Source: Trichomonas vaginalis G3
Lineage: Eukaryota > Parabasalia > Trichomonadida > Trichomonadidae
Reading direction: 5' to 3'
Assembly (NCBI RefSeq): GCF_026262505.1
Contig: NC_067207.1
Coordinates: forward strand, 23,032,082-23,096,081
Length of the DNA: 64,000 nt
In this document: positions 55,495-64,000 of the stretch, piece after piece
Layout of the letters: every line of letters begins with the position of its first letter
Numbering within the stretch: position 1 is the stretch's first letter
Made by a program: the position numbers and the translations under genes
Notes under the pieces: model-generated
Database searches by the model: none
What the model was told of the DNA's origin: nothing
The model's input: only the letters and a program-made list of their open reading frames with translations

Positions 55495-56020
55495 ACATAG
55501 CTCTCCTGACGTATAATGAACTTGGAAGAAAAGTTATATAAAAAAGCAGACAAAACAGAGCTTCAAACATTAAAGACATGAAATAACTTCAAAACATTAT
55601 ATCCTATAGGCTCTATTATACGTCAATGAACTCTACCAGACAAGACAGAAGTAGTAACTTTGTCCGGACTTGGACTCAATAGGTCGACAGGTTTTTGTAT
55701 TGTGCCAAACTCTTCAAAGAAAGCAGGTGAAGTAAAAACGATTTCAGGTGGAAAATTTACGACTGCCACAGTCACTACATAGATTTAAATACTCTCAAGC
55801 AGGTTGGCATAAGCATAAATATTGGATTGGTCAGGAATGACAAAAGGTAAAGGATTATGATGTTAAAGACGACGTTAAGTTTGCTATAAATTGTTAGCTG
55901 GAGTGACAACTCAGGGAGAAAGGAAACCATACACATCGCGTTACAGATATACCGCAAACAACGGGCAATAGTAAAGACTACATGCCACCTTACAGTGACA
56001 GTTTAACGCATGTATAGAAA
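55495..56020 (+). pseudogene. Old element: fibre collar gene remnant
   Basis: AAAGCAGACAAAACAGAGCT and CTTCAAACATTAAAGAC match, on the plus strand, the complement of the young fibre region near 38200-38260. ATATCCTATAGGCTCTATTA and CTACATGCCACCTTACAG also follow it in order. Fossil of the phage-collar-type domain, showing that the fibre is an old part of this element lineage. Confidence 0.7.
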
Positions 56021-56039
56021 TGCTTATCGTCAGTTTTCC

Positions 56040-56400
56040 AATTCTTTAGCATATTCGTCAGGAGTTTGTCCTATATTTGTTAGCGAAACTGTCCTTCTGA
56101 AAGTATATCACCTTGAACCTTAGAAATTTGAAAACGAGGTCTGACAATAGTAAGTTTTTATCTTCTTGCTTGCAGTCTGTACATTTGCCATTTTTGCCTA
56201 AAAACTTCATAATATTCTCTTGTATACTTTCTTCTATTTTTACGAACAACGAAACTGCGAGTACCTGTCGAGTTCCGCATTGGTTGTCATAGTCAATAGT
56301 ATTTTCAAATGAGGTCGCGTTTAGGTATTTCTATTTTTTACTTTGGTCACCTTTCTTAAGTTGAAGCCTGGCACTCTTTCTTGTTTGTCCTTTTGAACTA
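56040..56400 (-). pseudogene. Old element: possible integrase remnant
   Basis: On the minus strand a short stretch reads NIGQTPDEYAKELEN, similar to the GHTPNSMTQQQEE region after the integrase core. Weak and short; fossil. Confidence 0.3.
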
Positions 56401-56999
56401 AACTAATTAATAATATATAGTCTCTTTCTCTAAGTCGGGTGTTGTTTTTTCATTTCTTCGGGGAGTGGTTTCCCACAACCTTTTGTTTACGGCTATTTGT
56501 AAATATTTACAAAATGTCTCATCTTTGGCCATGAGAATGTCTCTATATTGTCGTCATATGACATTTCATCTACTCAATCACACCTTGTGGTTGATTTAAG
56601 TCCTCTTATAGATTTTTTATGACAAACTGTCAATCGACACCAAGAGCAGACATCGGTTTAGGCTCGAACAATGAAATTATTGGTTTTACATTTTTTGAAC
56701 GCAAGATAGTTTTTAATATGCGGTCTGATTTTGAAAGAACGTTCACAGTCAGACTGTCTTTTGTTTGGATGGTATTTGTCAACGAATATTGTCCAAAAGC
56801 AGTTTCTTTCACATCTAAACATAATTTTTGGACTGATAATGGCTATGGCTTCACAAGTATCTTTGTGTTTTTGCCGACAAATATTAAGCCAGTATGCGTG
56901 TCCGATCTTCCTCTATACCTCGAATGTTTTCCAAGATATCCATAAACCAACGCTTTGGTGTTGAACTAAAGATTCTTTATCATGAATGCTTCTTTGTTG

Positions 57000-59725
57000 C
57001 TAGAAACATAGGGGTCCTTGTTTTGGAGTTCGTCCTTTTTAACCCCTATAGGAGGAAAAATGGGTTTAATTCTGGGGCATTAGCGTGAGTTTGCATCCAG
57101 ATTTTACCGCAAGTGGAACATAGCCAGAGGTGTAATTGGAGTTTGGAAGGTAAGATTTTGAAGTTACTTAGGCTATACTTAAAGAAGAAAGCAAACGCTA
57201 TTATAACAAACTGTAGCAGAAAGGTTAGGATGTAGCAACGAGATGCAAACAAATCCTTATTCCAAATCCCTGAAACAGAGGGAAGTTCAATGGATGGATG
57301 GACAATGTTTTCGCAGACAAGTCAGAAACTAATAACAAAGTCAGAATGACTACTACTATAACCAAGGCAGGGCACTACATGGACCAAGGTGAAAGATTCT
57401 TTTAACAGGAGATATAACCATGCACAACAAATGGGGTAAACAATAACCAACCTCAACCGCCTCAAACGTGGGGAATGTAAAAGTTTTTTTACTGAAGATG
57501 AAAGAACATACCACGCATTGAGACAAAGGGTTCAGATGGATTTGTCGACTTTCCAGGCAGTTACACAACGCACGTGTTTGTCAAGTCCTCCTATACTCAG
57601 GAAGTTTTAGAACCGACTTAAAAACAAACAACAACCAGTTTGAAACAAACCAAACTAAATTTTTTACTGAGATGAAATGACGCGAAGAAGTTTGAAACGG
57701 TAAGATTTGACACACACAAACAAATAAGTTTCGAACATTGTCAAAACTGTCAACAGAACTTTACAGATGAAGAGAAAAATTCAAATAATAGAAAGTGCCA
57801 GGTTCTGGAAATAAAAACCTAACTACAAAGTCACTTTTTTCATAGTAAATGGAAGCGGCTAGTATCTCAAAAACAGAACCCAGAACTCTCCACAAATAAA
57901 ATATTTGAATCTGAAGAGAGTTTAAATGAAGACAACAAGATTGGGAAGGTATTCTTCACCGACCAACAGTTTCAATTATAGACTCTCATTGACTTAGAGT
58001 CAAATAATATTCTAAACTTTTACAACAAACAACAAATAAGTTGAAAAGAAAACAAAAACAAATGGCATATGATCATTTACGATTAAAGATGTTGACGACA
58101 CAACCATACCTGCAATGAGGTAAAGTCAGAGGAACCGAAAAGGTGAACGAAAAAACCGACTAGAAAGACGGGAAGCAAGAAGAACTGAAGATAAAGCCAA
58201 AACCAAAGGTTAGTTTCAATACTAAAAGTCAACTCTCATTAGCTGGTATGGGTTGGCGTCAAAGGCTTTTGGCAGCAGGTGTTATGTAAAGTAAAGAAAA
58301 AAATATTTTTTTTTTTAAAAATGCCCCCATCATAGAAATGGATAGAAAATCTAGCTAGAATAAAAGCAGAGTTTCAAAGAATAGGTTTGGAGAGTTTGCG
58401 AGAGAATTTTAATATAGTAAGGAAGACCCAATAAAAGTCTATGAGCAAATTGTCTGGTCTTCGCTACGAAATGGACTTAGAAACAGGCAGGTCGTGCAAA
58501 TTATCAAACAGACTAGAGAGTTAGTATCAGAAGAAGCGTCTTTATGGACTGCCTTTCGTATGTTAGTGAACCTCAAGTTGAAGGACACGAACGGCTTTGC
58601 CAGATTCTAACTGGAAACATAACGAAACAATTGCAATCCTTTGAGAAGGAACAAAAGGAAAAAGGATGAAGACCACATGCTCCCATGGAAAGAACAAGAT
58701 ATGCATAATGAAAAGTAACCGTGAGTTAAGAAGTCAGAATTACTCTGGTCGAACCTTTACAAGTAAACTTGACGAAGGAAAGAACAAAGAAGGCTTCATG
58801 GGAGTACTTGCTGCCATACAAGACGGAATAAGAAAGGAATACAAATGCTCAGATAACTATAACAGATTTGGAACGGTCACATTTACTCACTGCACATGGC
58901 AATGTCACAACAGCTGCAATGCTTCTTGACGCTGTTCAAGACTAACAAAGAGGAGAACAAATGGTTGACTCCGACTCAGACATTTTGAATGGCAATTGAA
59001 AGGAATTGCAATGTAAAATTTGAATGGTACAACCTAAACCCTCAAGCAGCTCCAGACAACATGCTGGATAACTTCCGTTCATAAATAAGTCTGACAATTG
59101 ACTTGACAAGGTATGAATTTAACAATTCAATTGAAACAATTGCAATTGACCTTATTCTTAGCATGTTCAGGACTCATGGTCTTGTTACAGGAAGGAGAAG
59201 ATAGAAGTATCTTGAGTCATGTGTGGAAGACAGGTACATTATCAGAGGTCATTGCAAAAATTTGCACCGTGGCAAATGTCAATATCCGAGTCAACAATAC
59301 CGTACAGGCTAAAGGTTCTTCACAATGACGACTATGTTGTTGACGTTCCAAATTGCCATGGTTTGAGAGATTGTAATTGTCCGCAAACCAACTTCATGTT
59401 GAACGAAGTCTTATGTTCGGAAAAAGGCAAGTGCCACATTGGTCAGAGCTGTAAACATTCTTTTTTCGAGAAAAGGTTTGTTTGGGAAACCAATTCGCAG
59501 AATGACAAGCTGACAGAAACTTTTGTAACAAAAGAACGAAACAAACTTTTCATTGTTAGCAAGACAAAAGTTGTTACCTAGACAAAGTTCTAGTACAAAA
59601 GAAGTACACCCATTCCACAAGGGGGTTGGAATTGTTCGGGATGACAACGAAGCCAAGAAGAACTTCCAATGCAGGTTGCAAGAGAACTTCAAGAGCTATA
59701 AACAAAACTTCCATTGAGCTCCAAT
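57000..59725. mobile_element. Decayed element DNA, no clear gene
   Basis: Somewhat richer in G and C than the previous stretch, with frames up to about 120 codons (for example 58666-58929 and 59219-59581) that are not recognisable. Probably remnants of another old element of the same general kind. Confidence 0.35.
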
Positions 59726-59750
59726 NNNNNNNNNNNNNNNNNNNNNNNNN
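59726..59750. other. Assembly gap (25 N)
   Basis: Run of 25 unknown bases, flanked on both sides by TCCAAT, so the assembly is uncertain here. Confidence 0.99.
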
Positions 59751-59755
59751 TCCAA

Positions 59756-60528
59756 TTTGACGTCAAATTGTATTGGAGAGCATCTGAGTTAGGTCAGAAG
59801 GTTTTATATGAAACAGGTTGCTTCGACGATGTTTATGAGATAACAGGAGAAGTTTCTCAGAAGATAAGAGACTCACTTGAATTTCCACAAACTGGACCAA
59901 TTGGTTGCGACAGTGACCTCAACGAAAAGATATACTATGTCGACCTAACGCTGCATACATGAGGTTCGTCCAATATATTCCGACTGGAATTCCAAACGAA
60001 GACGGTGAGTTCCCGGGAAGGAACTATACAGTTGGAAAAGTCATACACAACTCTATGATATTAGGAAAGCTTCAAACCCCAAACTTGCAATGACACTCAA
60101 ATTGCTTATGAATTCGAACATGGGAATATTCCATTAAGAAACCTCAAGAGATGAAGAGTAAACATTATGAGAAGGTCGACAACTTTGTTGAAAGTTTTCT
60201 CTTTTGTTTTGAAGTACGAATTCACTCAAGGTCAAAGTGGCTTAGTAACCACATTAAAACCTATTGTCGAACATTGGTCTTACCCTCAGTTCGCAAAGGC
60301 GTCCTTGACAACTACAACAAATTCTTCTCCGAAGTCAAATCGAAAGTTTGGTTTACTATGAGAACATTGACGACACTCATGACGAACGAAGAAGGCTATA
60401 ACAAACTCATTGAAATGGGCATGGTCGGTGAAAAGATGGGTCAATTCAAATTGGACAAAATTTTCACCGAAGTTCATGTCTCTCCAAGCGTAAGTACTGG
60501 GGCATACTTGAAGACGGCACAGAAATAA
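59756..60528 (+). pseudogene. Old element: protein-like frames of unknown type
   Basis: Plus-strand frames at 59751-59962 and 60151-60528 with good protein character (FDVKLYWRASELGQKVLYE...; EVKSKVWFTMRTLTTLMTNEEG...). A structural protein of an element is likely from the setting, but the family was not recognised. Fossil. Confidence 0.4.
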
Positions 60529-60680
60529 AACATTGCATGAAGTAAAAAAATTTTTATTTGAATTTGAATTAAATGTGGGGAATTCTTGGTCTCAAACTCA
60601 TATATAACCTGTTTGTTGTATTTTCGTCGACTATGCACGAGACACAAACATTGACCAAACGGACAAAAAGTGTCATTTAG

Positions 60681-60827
60681 ATGGTCACGCAGCCAATCGC
60701 ATTCGAGCACTTCGAAGAAGCCTTACGTTCCAAGGGAGAGGGTGTCTGGTGCAAGGCAGAGGTCATGAAACTCTACGAGCAGTACATCCTCAATGCCTGG
60801 GAGGACAAATCGTCCTTGATTGCATGA
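60681..60827 (+). CDS. Small frame of element type at the BspA junction
   Basis: 48 residues, MVTQPIAFEHFEEALRSKGE and so on, ending WEDKSSLIA. Codon use is GC-richer than in the BspA gene it runs into. A TCATTTAG word directly precedes the ATG. It looks like the complete or N-terminal part of a small element gene; family not recognised. Confidence 0.45.
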   Translation: MVTQPIAFEHFEEALRSKGEGVWCKAEVMKLYEQYILNAWEDKSSLIA

Positions 60828-62449
60828 CATTCCCTGAAACACTTAGGACTTTAGGTGAAGCTGATTTCAAATATTGCACTCTTCAATCTATAAACATCCC
60901 TGAAGGTGTAAGAACAATTCCTAGTTACTGCTTCCAATATAGTAAAATTGAATCAATAACTCTTCCAAACTCATTGACTACAATAAACGATCAAGCATTC
61001 TATCAATCACGTATTCACGACATTGTTTTGCCACCTAATGTAAACTATATTGATCAAGAATGCTTTTATCAAACTCCTTTGGAAGAAATAAACATTCCTG
61101 ATCCAGTGACAACTTTGCGTTCCAGCACATTCGCTTATAGTAACTTGACACGCATAACACTTGGAAAAAGCCTGCGAGAAATATATAGCAGTTGCTTTGC
61201 ATACACTAGATTGGAGAATCCAGAGCTTCCAAATTCTCTTGTGAGTGTTGGTAATTATGCATTCCAAAATAGTAATGTTACAGAATTGGTCTTCAAAGAA
61301 AACTTCAAAACATTAGATGATTATGCTTTGGCATATAGTAACATAACTACGGTTGAATTTCGATCCCTTGTAAATGTCAACATTGAAGCATTCAAAGGCA
61401 ACAAGGTTTCTAGATTAGTTATACCTGAAGGATTGGTAAGAATCTACAGTCAATCATTCCAAAACTGTAAAATCAAATATTTTGATTTCCCGAAGTCATT
61501 AGAAATAATTGAATCATATTCATTTAGATATAGCTATTGCAGCGAGATGGTTTTCAAAGAAGGCTTGAAACAAATTGAAAATTATGCTTTTTATGATTCA
61601 AATATTCAGTCAATTACTCTCCCAAGTACATTGGAATACATTGGAAATTGTGCATTTTACACTTGTCAAATAACAAATATCGTAATGCCTGAATTTGCAA
61701 ATATAACAAAGATTGGAATATTTGCTTTCAGTAAAACGATTGCACCTTATTTCACTATTCCAAAAGGTACTAAAGTAATTGAAGAATTTGCATTTAAAGG
61801 TTCTTGCATTGGATATCTCAAGATCCCTAACACAATAGAAAGTATTGGCAAGTTTGCATTTACTGGATTATTATCTGATTTTGTTGAAATTGAACCAGGA
61901 GTTACCAAACTTGAAGAATTTACTTTTGCATTTTCTCATTCGCCAAATATCAAACTCCCTGTCTCATTGAGGTACTTCGGTCCATATTCATTCCTCTCTA
62001 GTGAAATTCCTGAATTGTTTATATGGAATAATACACAAATCCTCAATGGTGCATTTGAATGTTGCATTGATTTAACTAATTTGACTATTCAAATTGACTG
62101 CAGAATCGGTCGTGATGCATTTCTGAATTGCTCTTTCATTAGAAATATTACAACATATGGAGAGTTCACTGCAGAAGCTGACTCATTCCATAATGTAACA
62201 AATGTAACTGTTGTCCATTATGGTTTGCATGATATCAGAAATCCAACAACAAGAGAAAACATGCTTGGTGTTCCAAGAAATGTTTTTGTTACATGTTGTT
62301 ACAGATCTCCGAGATTTCTTAAAATTCGTCCAGTCAATCTGACAACATGTGATGGCATTTGGAACTGTTTCTCATACAACAAACCTTCAAGCTCTGTTCG
62401 ATATGGAGCTCTTGCTGCCATGTACTTCTCAAGAACAGATGATGATTAA
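60824..62449 (+). CDS. BspA-like leucine-rich repeat protein 1, 5' end replaced
   Basis: 541 residues from the first usable ATG. About 20 repeats of roughly 23 residues of the BspA/LRR_5 type (I.LP.SLTTI...AFY.S.I..I.LP), as in the huge T. vaginalis family of candidate surface adhesins. The C-terminal part (VVHYGLHDIRNPTT...CCYRSPRFLKI) matches the end of BspA 2 in style (LIYTGTNDITDQMT...CSYSSPTFCGI), so the 3' end is native. The 5' end is not: DNA before about 60828 is element-type, the repeat pattern begins abruptly, and no leader or Inr fits. No membrane segment seen. Probably a truncated copy. Confidence 0.8.
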   Translation: MTFPETLRTLGEADFKYCTLQSINIPEGVRTIPSYCFQYSKIESITLPNSLTTINDQAFYQSRIHDIVLPPNVNYIDQECFYQTPLEEINIPDPVTTLRSSTFAYSNLTRITLGKSLREIYSSCFAYTRLENPELPNSLVSVGNYAFQNSNVTELVFKENFKTLDDYALAYSNITTVEFRSLVNVNIEAFKGNKVSRLVIPEGLVRIYSQSFQNCKIKYFDFPKSLEIIESYSFRYSYCSEMVFKEGLKQIENYAFYDSNIQSITLPSTLEYIGNCAFYTCQITNIVMPEFANITKIGIFAFSKTIAPYFTIPKGTKVIEEFAFKGSCIGYLKIPNTIESIGKFAFTGLLSDFVEIEPGVTKLEEFTFAFSHSPNIKLPVSLRYFGPYSFLSSEIPELFIWNNTQILNGAFECCIDLTNLTIQIDCRIGRDAFLNCSFIRNITTYGEFTAEADSFHNVTNVTVVHYGLHDIRNPTTRENMLGVPRNVFVTCCYRSPRFLKIRPVNLTTCDGIWNCFSYNKPSSSVRYGALAAMYFSRTDDD

Positions 62450-62807
62450 TAATAACATATATTTTTATATTATTATTATTTAATTTTATTGCTAAATTAT
62501 TATTTTCTGCGTTTTCAAATATAAATGTTCATATTTTATTTGGGTTTAACACTTTGAATATTGCAATAATAAAAAAGGATATAACTATGTTTCTTAATAA
62601 TTCAATGTTATAAGAAGTTTAATTTTTCAAATCAAAGAATTTTGAAACATTTCGACAATAATGCGTGTAGTATATTCTGATAATTTTTAATATTTAAAGA
62701 ATATTTTGGAATTTAACCGCAAAAAAAAACAATAGTAAAATTTTAGAAAAAAATAAATAAATTACCCTCGAGTCTTTTGATGCTATTCAAAAAAATACCA
62801 TCTTGAG
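62450..62807. other. Spacer between convergent BspA-like genes
   Basis: About 360 very AT-rich bases between the two stop codons; nothing recognised. Confidence 0.6.
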
Positions 62808-64000
62808 TTATAATTCTGAACATTCATCTTTCTTGATAACATTAATTCCACAAAATGTGGGGGATGAATAGCTGCATGGAACTGTGACATTTGCTGCAAT
62901 CTGCTTATAGTTATCTATTGTCATTTGATCAGTGATGTCATTTGTTCCTGTGTAAATTAAACTGATATTTGCAAGATCTCCAAATGCCATGTCTTTGAAG
63001 TCAATGTTCTCTCCAACTTGAACTATCTTTGTGTTATTGCATAGATTAAACGAATCTTTATTGATTATACAATTTGCACCGATCGTTATTTTGTTCAATG
63101 CTTTACAATCTTTGAATGCATATCGTGAAACATTGCATCCTGCAGGAATAGTTATTTCATTCATCCATGATGACAAGAATGCATATTCTCCAATGTATCT
63201 AACCGTTGATGGAATAGAAAATGAATAAAAATCTCCCAGGTTGAAATAATAATCTGGGATTCTTGTTATACCTTCTTCTAGAATAACACTCTCAATTTGG
63301 CATCCTACGTAAGACCAATTATGTCCCAACCAAAGTGATGAAGGCAAGAATAATTTCTCTAAGTTTATGCCTCTAAATGCAAATTTTCCAATTGATGTTG
63401 TTCCTTTCGGAAGAATAATATCAGGTAACTCGCAATTCATGAAGGATCCGTAACCAATACTTAGAGATGCTGTTTCGGGGAACTTGATTGTTTCAATGGC
63501 AGAATCATAGAATGCCATACTTCCAATAGAATTAACATTGTAGAAAATCACATGTTTGACATTGCTACCTGTAAATGCATAACTTCCAACATCGCTAAAT
63601 TGTTCATAGAAAGTAATGTTTTCACATGGAGCACCTTGAAAAGCATAAGATCCAATACTCAGTAAAGTATGTGGTAACTCAATACTCTTTATTTTTGTAC
63701 CAGCAAATGCATAACTATGAATGTACTTGGTTCCCTCTTTAATAAATATTGCCTCTAATGTGGAATTGAAAAATGCGTGACTTTCAATTGATTCAACTGT
63801 TGATGCCATATCGATATATTTTAGAGAGCTGTTAGCAAATGATCCATCATAGATCGTTGTGGCACCTTCAGGAATGTTAATAAATTCAAGCTTTGTATCA
63901 CTAAACGTGTAACTGCCAATCTCACTAATATTCAATGATAAAGTTACATTAGTAATATTTGATACAGCCAAAGCTGAATTATTGAAATAACTGAAGTTTT
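62808..64000 (-). CDS. BspA-like leucine-rich repeat protein 2, 5' end outside window
   Basis: The frame is open to the window edge (NFSYFNNSALAVSNITNVTL...), so the N-terminus is missing. At least 397 residues of LRR_5 repeats (SIGSYAF.G..., IELP.TL.SIGSYAF), ending with a non-repeat tail CSYSSPTFCGINVIKKDECSEL. The repeat register differs from BspA 1, so these are related family members, not a recent tandem copy. Candidate surface or secreted protein; no membrane segment seen in the part present. Confidence 0.85.
   Translation of the reverse strand, partial: NFSYFNNSALAVSNITNVTLSLNISEIGSYTFSDTKLEFINIPEGATTIYDGSFANSSLKYIDMASTVESIESHAFFNSTLEAIFIKEGTKYIHSYAFAGTKIKSIELPHTLLSIGSYAFQGAPCENITFYEQFSDVGSYAFTGSNVKHVIFYNVNSIGSMAFYDSAIETIKFPETASLSIGYGSFMNCELPDIILPKGTTSIGKFAFRGINLEKLFLPSSLWLGHNWSYVGCQIESVILEEGITRIPDYYFNLGDFYSFSIPSTVRYIGEYAFLSSWMNEITIPAGCNVSRYAFKDCKALNKITIGANCIINKDSFNLCNNTKIVQVGENIDFKDMAFGDLANISLIYTGTNDITDQMTIDNYKQIAANVTVPCSYSSPTFCGINVIKKDECSEL

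Larger units (their letters stand above)
46072..60680. mobile_element. Remnants of older Polinton-type element(s), heavily broken
   Basis: About 14.6 kb with no long open frame, yet many stretches match the style or sequence of Polinton genes and spacers: GGTGA modules, 25-bp repeat words, a KilA-N start (48769), a fibre tail (55495-56020) and coiled-coil frames (46879-47468). Dozens of breaks; old. The recognisable KilA-N and fibre parts read on the plus strand, whereas those of the young element read on minus, so the older copy appears to lie in the opposite orientation. More than one element may be present, because base composition and repeats change near 57000 and 60540. Confidence 0.7.

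Noticed and set aside
56619-57088. Overlapping plus-strand frames of 64-108 codons
   Set aside because: Mixed composition, overlapping each other in different frames inside decayed element DNA; no recognisable protein.

Overview
The window looks like nuclear DNA of a trichomonad, most probably Trichomonas vaginalis. Genes are intronless and dense in AT-rich DNA. Several start codons sit 8 to 20 bases behind a TCACTT-type Initiator (Inr), the hallmark core promoter of that organism. The gene content also fits: BspA-like leucine-rich repeat proteins, many protein kinases, a meiotic MutS homologue, a MULE-type transposase, and a giant Maverick/Polinton. No bacterial operons, tRNA or rRNA genes were recognised.

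Region 1 (1-23540) is host chromosome. In order it holds an ER Hsp70/Grp170-like chaperone with a polyproline tail (-), a cullin (+), a six-pass membrane protein (+), a mucolipin-type TRP channel whose start codon appears to be ACG (-), an acidic low-complexity protein (-), a CAMK-type kinase (-), a MULE transposase with its own host-type Inr (+) followed by a 121-bp tandem array, signal peptidase subunit SPC22/23 (+), MSH4 (+) and a TKL-type kinase with a long helical tail (-).

Region 2 (23847-46066) is one Polinton/Maverick of about 22.2 kb. Its terminal inverted repeats (about 855 bp) are almost identical and ATGTT flanks both ends, so the insertion is young. It carries integrase, B-family DNA polymerase (in parts), packaging ATPase, a probable double-jelly-roll major capsid protein, two KilA-N proteins, a fibre region with collagen-like, KADKNHTH-repeat and phage tail-collar modules, and about a dozen small or unknown proteins. 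It looks nearly whole, with perhaps four to six interrupted genes. The gene inside the repeats is present twice.

Region 3 (23540-23846 on the left, 46067-about 60680 on the right) is what the young element landed in: remnants of one or more older, heavily decayed elements of the same kind (dozens of breaks). They are recognisable by the same intergenic repeats, a KilA-N start, a fibre-like tail and a 25-bp array in which the target site lies. A 25-base run of N sits at 59726-59750.

Region 4 (60681-64000) returns to host-type genes: two convergent BspA-like LRR genes. The first has lost its own 5' end at the junction with element-type DNA; the second runs off the window.

The most unusual signals are non-coding or sequence-level. 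One is a family of about 65-bp modules built of three direct and two inverted copies of the word GGTGA, one copy of which has had the word changed to GGTAGA at all five places. Another is a set of short GC-rich palindromes, often in pairs, scattered through coding and intergenic parts of the element and possibly in the host TRP channel gene. A third is a repeat boundary that encodes the C-termini of two different genes in two frames.
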